This document shows, piece after piece, positions 56,861-64,000 of a stretch of DNA of 64,000 nt. The position numbers were made by a program, and so were the translations under genes. The DNA is from Spirochaetaceae bacterium (GTDB lineage: Bacteria > Spirochaetota > Spirochaetia > DSM-27196 > PXBQ01), in contig REEC01000133.1 of NCBI GenBank assembly GCA_007695285.1, positions 58,076 to 122,075 of the forward strand, given 5' to 3'. The notes under the pieces were generated by a model. The model did no database searches. It saw only the letters and a program-made list of their open reading frames with translations, and was not told where the DNA came from. Within the stretch, counting starts at the first letter, position 1, and each line of letters begins with the position of its first letter.

Positions 56861-57550
56861 ATGCGTGTCAACGTTTTTGAGATTAACCACGGTGATTGCC
56901 CGTATCTTCCCGACCGAGCGTGGGTAACCGATACCTTTCAGGTCCCGCGTATAGACGGGCGGTTATACGAGAATCTTCTGAGCCACGGCTGGAGAAGGAG
57001 CGGAAACACGTTCTACCGGAACGTTTGCCCGGGCTGCACCGCGTGTCTCCCGATCAGAATCCCAACGCACCGGTTCGTAGCGAGCAAGTCGCAACGCAGA
57101 GTCATCCGGCGCAACACCGACGTCGCGTGCACGCGACGCCGCACCGAGTTCACCGATGAGGCGTATGACCTTTACCGCGCATACTGCGACGCGCGCCACG
57201 GTCCCCACGATATCATCGGCCCCAAGCAGTTTGCGACGTTTCTCGTCGAATCGCCCGTTCGCGCGGAGATGATGGAGTACCGGGTCGCAGGGCGGCTGGT
57301 TGGAGTCGGTTGGATCGATCTTCTCGCCGACGGGATCTCGAGTGTATACTTTGTGTTTGATCCGGCCGAAAGCGGGCGCAGCCTCGGGACGTTTTCCGCG
57401 CTCACCGAGATCTCGCTCGCGCGCGATCTCGGCTTGCAGTGGGTCTATCTCGGTTTTTTCGTCGACGGCAGCAGAAAAATGGAGTATAAGGCTCGATTCC
57501 GCCCGCATCAGCTGCTCGTGAGCGACCGGTGGATCGAGCGGACCGAGTAA
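56861..57550 (+). CDS. bpt: Aspartate/glutamate leucyltransferase (N-end rule)
   Basis: CPYLPDRAWVTDTF, RRSGNTFYRNVCPGCTACLPIRIP, SVYFVFDP, YLGFFVDGSRKMEYKARFRP. Start ATG 56861. Confidence 0.92.
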   Translation: MRVNVFEINHGDCPYLPDRAWVTDTFQVPRIDGRLYENLLSHGWRRSGNTFYRNVCPGCTACLPIRIPTHRFVASKSQRRVIRRNTDVACTRRRTEFTDEAYDLYRAYCDARHGPHDIIGPKQFATFLVESPVRAEMMEYRVAGRLVGVGWIDLLADGISSVYFVFDPAESGRSLGTFSALTEISLARDLGLQWVYLGFFVDGSRKMEYKARFRPHQLLVSDRWIERTE

Positions 57551-57554
57551 CGAG

Positions 57555-58835
57555 TTACGCCGTGCCGAGCGCCGAATCGATGTCGGCGATAATGTCGTCG
57601 ATGTGTTCGATGCCGATCGAGAGCCGCACCATCTCCGGAGGCAGCCCCGCGGCGCGCTGCTGATCCTCGTCGAGCTGGGAATGCGTCGTCGTCGCCGGAT
57701 GGATCGCGAGGCTTTTTGCGTCGCCGACGTTCGCGACGTGCGAGAAGAGCTCGAGCGAGTCGATAAATCGACGACCCGCGTCGCGTCCGCCCTTGATACC
57801 GAACACGACCATTCCTCCGAATCCGTTCTTCAGGTACTTCACCGCGTTTGCGTGCGTCGGGTGATCCGGCAGCCCCGGGTAGTTTGTCCACTCGACTTTG
57901 GGGTGGCGGCTCAGGTGTTCAGCGACGGCCTGCGCGTTTTGACTGTGGCGTTCCATCCTCAACGAGAGAGTTTCGAGCCCCTGCAGGAAGATCCACGCGT
58001 TATCGGGAGCGATCGCCGCGCCGAGATTCCGCAACGGGACCAGCCGCATTCGGAGAATGTACGCGAGCGGCGAGAGGTCGCCGAGATCGTGAGCGTACCG
58101 CAACCCGTGGTAGCTTCCGTCGGGCTCGTTCATCGTCGTGAACTTCGGGTCGGTCCAGTCGAACTTCCCGGAGTCGACGACGACGCCGCCGATCCCGGTT
58201 CCGTGCCCGCCCATCCACTTCGTCAGCGAGTCGACGACGATATCTGCTCCGAACTCGATCGTTCGGGCGAGGTACGGCGTCGTAAACGTCGCGTCGACGA
58301 TCAGCGGCACACGATGCGCGTGCGCGACGTCCGCGATCGCCCTGAAGTCCGGCACGCTCAACGCCGGGTTTCCGATCGACTCGACAAAAACCGCGCGTGT
58401 TTTTGGGTTTATCGCGGCTTCGATCGCCGGGAGATCGAGCGGATCGACGAACCGCACGGTGATCCCGTACTTCGGCAGGATGTCGTTGAACATCGTGAAT
58501 GTCCCACCGTACAGGTGCGCGCTCGAGACGATCTCGTCGCCGGCAACGGCGATGTTGATGATCGAGTAGAACACCGCCGCCGTACCGGACGCGAGCGCGA
58601 GCGCCGCGACGCCACCCTCGAGCGCGGCCACCCTCTCTTCGAGCACGTTCTGTGTCGGGTTTTGCAGCCGGGTGTAGATGTATCCGAGCTCCTTCAGCGC
58701 AAACAAGTTTGCCGCGTGGTCGGTGTTCTTGAAGTTGTACGCGGTCGTGCGGTGTACCGCCGGCGCCCGACTCGGGCTCCCGTCGTCGCTCAACCCGGCG
58801 TGCAAAGCCAGCGTCTCGAATTTATGCATACTCAT
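57555..58835 (-). CDS. metY: O-acetylhomoserine (thiol)-lyase / Cys-Met metabolism PLP enzyme
   Basis: FETLALHAG, YTRLQNPTQNVLEERVAALEGG, VDSLTKWMGGHGTGIGG PLP-Lys motif. Confidence 0.94.
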   Translation of the reverse strand: MSMHKFETLALHAGLSDDGSPSRAPAVHRTTAYNFKNTDHAANLFALKELGYIYTRLQNPTQNVLEERVAALEGGVAALALASGTAAVFYSIINIAVAGDEIVSSAHLYGGTFTMFNDILPKYGITVRFVDPLDLPAIEAAINPKTRAVFVESIGNPALSVPDFRAIADVAHAHRVPLIVDATFTTPYLARTIEFGADIVVDSLTKWMGGHGTGIGGVVVDSGKFDWTDPKFTTMNEPDGSYHGLRYAHDLGDLSPLAYILRMRLVPLRNLGAAIAPDNAWIFLQGLETLSLRMERHSQNAQAVAEHLSRHPKVEWTNYPGLPDHPTHANAVKYLKNGFGGMVVFGIKGGRDAGRRFIDSLELFSHVANVGDAKSLAIHPATTTHSQLDEDQQRAAGLPPEMVRLSIGIEHIDDIIADIDSALGTA

Positions 58836-58850
58836 GATTCCTCCGTGAAG

Positions 58851-59792
58851 TTATTTTGTTTCTGCTGTTGATTCTTCGAATAGCCACGTGCTCAAGTACC
58901 GCTCCCCGGTGTCGCACACGATCGTCACGATCGTCTTTCCTTCGTTCTCGCTCTTCTTCGCCTCGTGAATCGCGGCCCAGACGTTCGCTCCCGCCGAAAC
59001 ACCGCACAGAATCCCTTCTTCGCGCGCAAGCGCGCGACTCATCGTCGTAGCGTCGTCGGCCGAGACCAGAACGATATCGTCGATAAGCGATCGATCGAGG
59101 ACCGCCGGAATAAACCCGGCACCGATGCCCTGAATCCGGTGCGGCCCGGGCTTTCCACCCGAAAGAACCGGGGACGCGTCGGGCTCGACCGCGACCGCGC
59201 GCACCGAAGGTTTCAGTTCCTTTAGCCGCTCGGCGACCCCGGTAATTGTTCCGCCGGTTCCGACCGCCGCGACAAAAACATCGACGGTGCCGTCGGTATC
59301 ACGCCAGATTTCCTCGGCCGTCGTCTCGCGGTGTACGCGCGGATTTGCCGCATTCTCGAACTGCCGCGCCATGTACGCTCCGGGAGTCTTCCTGACGATT
59401 TCTTCCGCCGCGGAAACCGCACCGGTCATACCTTCGTGCCCGGGCGTTAAAACCAGCTCCGCGCCGAGCGCCGAGAGCAGCCGCCTCCGTTCAAGACTCA
59501 TCGTGTCCGGCATCGTCAGGATCACGCGGTACCCTTTGACCGCACCCACGTACGCGAGCGCTATCCCGGTGTTGCCGCTCGTCGCCTCGACGATCACCGC
59601 CCCCGGTTTGATTCGACCTTCGCGCTCCGCGGTCTCGATCATCGCGAGTCCGATTCGGTCCTTTACGCTCGAAAGGGGGTTATGCGACTCGAGCTTCACG
59701 AGAACCGTCGCCGCGCACCCGGCGGCGACACGGTTCAGTCTGAGTAACGGGGTGTTCCCAATAAGATCGATAATCGTGTCGTGAACGCGCAT
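58851..59792 (-). CDS. cysK: Cysteine synthase A
   Basis: [63 protein letters not shown]. Confidence 0.96.
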   Translation of the reverse strand: MRVHDTIIDLIGNTPLLRLNRVAAGCAATVLVKLESHNPLSSVKDRIGLAMIETAEREGRIKPGAVIVEATSGNTGIALAYVGAVKGYRVILTMPDTMSLERRRLLSALGAELVLTPGHEGMTGAVSAAEEIVRKTPGAYMARQFENAANPRVHRETTAEEIWRDTDGTVDVFVAAVGTGGTITGVAERLKELKPSVRAVAVEPDASPVLSGGKPGPHRIQGIGAGFIPAVLDRSLIDDIVLVSADDATTMSRALAREEGILCGVSAGANVWAAIHEAKKSENEGKTIVTIVCDTGERYLSTWLFEESTAETK

Positions 59793-59896
59793 CTCTCTCC
59801 CTCGTACGCACGCGATCGGAGCCGTCGCGTAGCTTTGTTACTTAAATACATCTAGTTACTTGAGTTTATGATACGACAAAATTCACGTGCACGTCA

Positions 59897-59988
59897 AGAT
59901 AACTGCAACGAAGCCTGGTGAAAAAGGTCTAAATCGCGGCAGAACATCTGTTTCCCGGCCGTTTCACCAGGCTTCGTTGCAGTTAGAT
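59897..59988. mobile_element. MITE-like inverted-repeat element with flanking 4-bp direct repeats
   Basis: AGAT | AACTGCAACGAAGCCTGGTGAAA (59901-59923) - 38 nt - TTTCACCAGGCTTCGTTGCAGTT (59962-59984) | AGAT. Perfect 23-bp inverted repeat. Confidence 0.6.
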
Positions 59989-59996
59989 CGCCTGGT

Positions 59997-62099
59997 TCAG
60001 CTACCTTTCGGCTTTTTTTTCGTCCGAGACGTCCCGGACGCGGAGGTTGGGCCGGGCTTCTGCTTTGTCGCGCGTTTCGGTGCCTTTTTTGGTGTGTCTT
60101 TCGCCGCACTTTTGGACGCGGTGTTGGATGTCGTCTTTGTCGTCGCGGCCTTTGGCTTTGTCTTGTTTGGCGAGGACGCCGCGGCGGCGCCGCCGGTTGG
60201 GGCGAAATTCCCCAAACGCGTCTCTTTCGTCGACAACCGCACGCCGGCCGCTTTGACATTCTTCACGAGGTACTCATCGACCACGAAACGCTCTTCGAGC
60301 ACGCGCAGCAACGGCTTCGGTTTGTACTTCACGACCGCGTCGACGTTCTCGCGCGTCGTGACCTTCAAAACGGAACATTTGTCGGGCACGATCGTGTACG
60401 CTTTGCCGAGGATGTACTGTTCGATCCGACACCGTTTCAGATACGGGAGCTTTTTCTCATTCAGGTACAGAACCGAGAACACTTTCTGCGACAGCGAGTC
60501 CTTGTCCGCGTGGCCACACGACAGCATTCCCGTATCGACAAAGAGCTTCTCGGGAGCATTGATCACCGAGTACACGCCGGACTTGCGCATCACGAGAATC
60601 CGGTCGTACGGCGAGACGGCGAACAACGCCTGTCCACTCGAAACACCGTACCCGAGGTACCCGGTATTCCCGTCGTACCGCAGAGTGAGATTGCGCTCGG
60701 CGACTTCCTTGACGTCGACACGGTCGAACGAGATGATCTCGGTCCGCCGCGAGTACGAACTCGCGTTCGACTCGATGATCCCTTCGAGAAAATCGACCGC
60801 GTACGTCTCGATGTTCGCGAGATACTCGCGGATCTGCTTCAGTCGCGCGCGAATCTCCTCCATCTCTTTTTTCGCCTTGTTGATATCGTACAGCGAAATC
60901 CGCCTGATCGGGATCTTCAGCAGCCGCTCGACGTCCTCGTCGGTGACCTTTCTGCGGATCTGATCCGCGAACGGCACAAACCCGTCGATCACCGCGGTTG
61001 TGACCGCGTCCTGCGTCTCTTGTTGCTCGATGTCCTTGTAAATCCGCTCTTCGACGAAGATCCGCTCGAGCGTACGCGCGTGAAGCCGATCGTTGAGCTC
61101 TCCCCTCTCGAACTCCAACTCGGCCGTGAGGATCTGCACGAGCCGGATCGCGTGATGGCGGATGACTTCCGAGACCGTCAGAGCGACCGGCGTGCGATCC
61201 TTGATAACGAGCAGATTCACCGCGACCGACTGCTCGCAGTCGGTGTACGCGTACAACGCGTCGACGACCTCGTTCGAGTACGTGCCGCGCGCGAGTTTGA
61301 TCTCGATCTCGACCTCGTCGGTCGTGAAGTCATTGATGCCCGCGATTTTGATGCGATTCTTCCGCGCCGCGTTCTCGATCGACGTGATCAGCGACTCTGT
61401 CGTCGATCCAAACGGGAGTTCGCGAACGACGATCCGTTTTGGATCGGACGTATCGAGCTTCGCGCGGACAAGGACTTTTCCGAGTCCGTCCTGATAGTCG
61501 GAGACGTCGACGAATCCGCCGGTCTGGAAGTCCGGGAACAATTGAAACGGTTCGCCCTTGATCGCCGACGCGACGGCCGAGAGCACCTCGACGAAGTTGT
61601 GCGGGAGGATCTTCGTCGACATTCCGACCGCGATGCCTTCGGCTCCGTGAACAAGAACCACGGGGATCTTTGCGGGGAATACAACCGGTTCTTTGTTCCG
61701 GCCGTCGTACGAGTCCTCGTACTCGGTGAGCTGCGGATTGTACAGCAGATCCTTCGCGAGCTTCGTGATTCGGCACTCGATGTACCGTGCGGCCGACGCC
61801 TCGTCGCCGGTATGGATGTTCCCGAAGTTGCCCTGTTTATCGATGAAGAGGTCTTTGTTCGCTATCACGACGAGAGCGGAGTAGATCGACGCATCGCCGT
61901 GTGGATGGTACTTCATGCAGTGCCCGACGACGTTCGCGACCTTGTGGAACTTTCCGTCGTCGAGTTCAAACAGCGAATGAAGAATACGCCGCTGGACCGG
62001 CTTCAACCCGTCGTCGAGGTGAGGGATCGCGCGGTCCTTGATCACGTACGACGCGTACTCCAGAAAGTTCTGGTTGAAGAGAGTGTTCACATACGCCAT
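59997..62099 (-). CDS. parC: DNA topoisomerase IV subunit A
   Basis: YASYVIKDRAIPHLDDGLKPVQRRILHSLFELDDG, YHPHGDASIYSALV, AARYIECRIT active-site region; Lys/Ala/Pro-rich tail. Confidence 0.9.
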   Translation of the reverse strand: MAYVNTLFNQNFLEYASYVIKDRAIPHLDDGLKPVQRRILHSLFELDDGKFHKVANVVGHCMKYHPHGDASIYSALVVIANKDLFIDKQGNFGNIHTGDEASAARYIECRITKLAKDLLYNPQLTEYEDSYDGRNKEPVVFPAKIPVVLVHGAEGIAVGMSTKILPHNFVEVLSAVASAIKGEPFQLFPDFQTGGFVDVSDYQDGLGKVLVRAKLDTSDPKRIVVRELPFGSTTESLITSIENAARKNRIKIAGINDFTTDEVEIEIKLARGTYSNEVVDALYAYTDCEQSVAVNLLVIKDRTPVALTVSEVIRHHAIRLVQILTAELEFERGELNDRLHARTLERIFVEERIYKDIEQQETQDAVTTAVIDGFVPFADQIRRKVTDEDVERLLKIPIRRISLYDINKAKKEMEEIRARLKQIREYLANIETYAVDFLEGIIESNASSYSRRTEIISFDRVDVKEVAERNLTLRYDGNTGYLGYGVSSGQALFAVSPYDRILVMRKSGVYSVINAPEKLFVDTGMLSCGHADKDSLSQKVFSVLYLNEKKLPYLKRCRIEQYILGKAYTIVPDKCSVLKVTTRENVDAVVKYKPKPLLRVLEERFVVDEYLVKNVKAAGVRLSTKETRLGNFAPTGGAAAASSPNKTKPKAATTKTTSNTASKSAAKDTPKKAPKRATKQKPGPTSASGTSRTKKKPKGS

Positions 62100-63892
62100 C
62101 AGATCAGATTCTCCATTATGAACGTCCGTCGCTCGGGAGTGTTCTTGCCCATGTAGAATCCAAGCGTTTCCTGGATCGCCTTGATCGACTTGACGTTTAC
62201 CGGCACCAGCCGAATGTCCTCGCCGATGAACTGCCCGAACTCCTTCGGAGATATTTCACCGAGCCCTTTGAACCGCGTCACCTCCGCGCCGGCGGTTATC
62301 CGAACCGACTCGTCGCGTTCTTTCACGTTGTAGCAGTAGTGGGTCGCCTTTTTGTTCCGCACGCGAAACAGCGGAGTTTCAAGAATGTATACGCGCCCCG
62401 CGACGACGAGTTCCTCGAAGAAGTTCAGAAAAAACGTCAGCAGAAGATTCCGGATGTGAAACCCGTCGTAGTCGGCGTCGGTCGCGATCACGATCCTGTC
62501 GTACCGCAACCCTTCGACGTCGTTCTCGATGCCGAGCGCCATCATCATGTTGAACAGCTCTTCGTTCTTGTAAATCTCCGCGCGCTTGCGCGCGTACATG
62601 TTCTGAGGCTTTCCGCGCAGCGAAAAAATCGCCTGAAGATAGACGTCGCGCGACGACACCATCGAGCCCGACGCGGACTGGCCTTCGGTGATGAAGATCG
62701 TCGAGTTTTCGCCCTTTTTCCCATCTTCGCAGTGGTACTTGCAGTCCTTGAGGTTCGGGATCTTGAGAGCGATTTTTTTCGCGGCTTCCTTGGCTTCCTT
62801 GCGAACGGCGTTCAGTTCCTTCCGGAGGTTCTCGTTATGCAGAATCTTCTGCTCGATCTTCTTGGCCGACGTCGCGTTCTTGTGCAGGAAATCAACGACT
62901 CCGGACTTCACCTCGGTGACGATCCACGCACGTATCTCGGTGTTGCCGAGCTTGTTCTTGGTCTGGCTCTCGAACACAGGGTTCTTGAGTTTCACCGCGA
63001 TCGCGCCGGCGATTCCTTCCCTGACGTCGAGCCCGGAGTAGTTCTTGCGGAAAAACTCGTTCACGCCTTTGAGAAATCCTTCTCGAAACGCGCTCAGATG
63101 GGTTCCGCCGTCGCTCGTGTACTGCCCGTTCACGAACGAAAAGTACGTCTCACCGTAGTTCTGCGTGTGCGAAAATGAAAACTCGATCTTCTCGCCGCGA
63201 TAATGCCCGATCCCGTACATCGTGTCGTCGCCGACCTCGGCGTACAAGAGATCCTGCAGACCGTTGGAGCTCTTGTACTTCACGCCGTCGAGCGTGAGCA
63301 CGAGCCCGGTGTTCAGGTACGCGTAGTTCCAGAGGCGCGCGTCGATGAACTCGCGGTTAAACGTGTACTCGCCGAAAATCTCGGGATCCGGGATAAACTC
63401 GATGAACGTTCCGTTCTTCTCGGTTGTTTTCCCTTCTTTTTTGTGGAGCAGGTTCCCCTGCGAGAACACCGCCTCAAAGCTCTTCTTGTCACGATACGCG
63501 ACGACGCGGAAGTGCGACGACAGTGCGTTCACGGCTTTTGTTCCGACACCGTTCAACCCGACCGAGAACTGGAACACGTCGTCGTTGTACTTCGCGCCGG
63601 TGTTGATCACCGAGACGCACTCGATCACCTTCCCGAGTGGAATCCCACGACCGTAATCCCTGACGGTGACGGTGTCCTCGGCGACCGTGATCTCGATCTT
63701 GTCGCCGTACCCCATGATGTACTCGTCGATGCTGTTATCGATGACTTCTTTCAGAAGGATGTAAATTCCGTCGTCGAGGTTGCTCCCGTCGCCGAGCCGG
63801 CCGATGTACATGCCGGTTCGCAACCGAATATGCTCGAGCGACGAAAGCGTCTTAATTTTGCTCTCGTCGTACACAGCGGAAGTCTTTGCCAT
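62099..63892 (-). CDS. parE: DNA topoisomerase IV subunit B
   Basis: LEHIRLRTGMYIGRLGDG, VIDNSIDEYIMGYG, NGVGTKAVNALS, TEGQSASGSM (TOPRIM), ATDADYDGFHIRNLLLTFF. Confidence 0.93.
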   Translation of the reverse strand: MAKTSAVYDESKIKTLSSLEHIRLRTGMYIGRLGDGSNLDDGIYILLKEVIDNSIDEYIMGYGDKIEITVAEDTVTVRDYGRGIPLGKVIECVSVINTGAKYNDDVFQFSVGLNGVGTKAVNALSSHFRVVAYRDKKSFEAVFSQGNLLHKKEGKTTEKNGTFIEFIPDPEIFGEYTFNREFIDARLWNYAYLNTGLVLTLDGVKYKSSNGLQDLLYAEVGDDTMYGIGHYRGEKIEFSFSHTQNYGETYFSFVNGQYTSDGGTHLSAFREGFLKGVNEFFRKNYSGLDVREGIAGAIAVKLKNPVFESQTKNKLGNTEIRAWIVTEVKSGVVDFLHKNATSAKKIEQKILHNENLRKELNAVRKEAKEAAKKIALKIPNLKDCKYHCEDGKKGENSTIFITEGQSASGSMVSSRDVYLQAIFSLRGKPQNMYARKRAEIYKNEELFNMMMALGIENDVEGLRYDRIVIATDADYDGFHIRNLLLTFFLNFFEELVVAGRVYILETPLFRVRNKKATHYCYNVKERDESVRITAGAEVTRFKGLGEISPKEFGQFIGEDIRLVPVNVKSIKAIQETLGFYMGKNTPERRTFIMENLI

Positions 63893-63958
63893 GATACCCC
63901 ACCCAGTTTAATACGCCCGTAGTGTACCACAAATCCGGCGCACGGCGCAATTCTTCGG

Positions 63959-64000
63959 GACTGTTACGAACCTTGTAAAAAAAAGAGGTCAATTTCCGAG
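63959..64000 (+). repeat. Dispersed repeat copy 2 (runs off window end)
   Basis: GACTGTTACGAACCTTGTAAAAAAAAGAGGTCAATTTCCGAG; first 24 nt identical to 25846-25869. Confidence 0.75.

Noticed and set aside
59901-59984. Interpretation of the 23-bp inverted repeat as an ordinary parC terminator
   Set aside because: No T-run after either arm on either strand; arms are perfectly matched over 23 bp and flanked by direct repeats, better explained as an inserted element.
60510-62156. Long plus-strand ORF (548 aa) opposite parC, and similar long antisense ORFs (732-1811, 5699-7453, 15317-16294, 57603-58871)
   Set aside because: Arg/Asp/Val-rich translations with no recognisable domains, lying antisense to well-supported genes. 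They are expected from high-GC codon bias.

Overview
This is a dense, GC-rich bacterial chromosomal segment. Gene content and order (DUF2225 protein, cdaA-cdaR-acpS-folP, compact ParC/ParE, very short omega subunit) suggest a free-living spirochaete, but that is inference. Most of the window is housekeeping: nadB/nadC, leuA, fmt/def/priA/UDG/truA, folP/cdaA/cdaR/acpS, rpoZ/miaA, a Gld-like ABC cassette, an OadGAB sodium-pump decarboxylase, cmk-like/yicC/murC/cheW, rsmE, bpt, metY/cysK and parC/parE. There are two sugar loci: a GH51 arabinofuranosidase with an Opp-type transporter and AraR-like regulator, and a D-lyxose isomerase/PfkB kinase/mannitol-phosphate-dehydrogenase-like cluster. A small accessory stretch at about 18.5-22.1 kb holds HicAB, a YkgJ-like protein, a VapBC-like pair and an overlapping DUF1828-like two-gene module. 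The most interesting signals lie outside the supplied ORF calls: (1) a leucine-rich leader peptide plus strong terminator ahead of leuA; (2) an unlisted 32-aa AURKAIP1/COX24 (bS22/mS38-like) gene at 36185-36283 (-) with its own SD and promoter; (3) an 84-bp MITE-like element with perfect 23-bp terminal inverted repeats and 4-bp flanking direct repeats between parC and cysK; (4) a dispersed repeat shared by 25846 and the window end; (5) operator-like palindromes embedded in the toxin-antitoxin promoters, with hicA apparently leaderless; (6) a secreted papain-like candidate peptidase and a P-loop DUF4914-like protein. No CRISPR array, rRNA operon, prophage or transposase was recognised.
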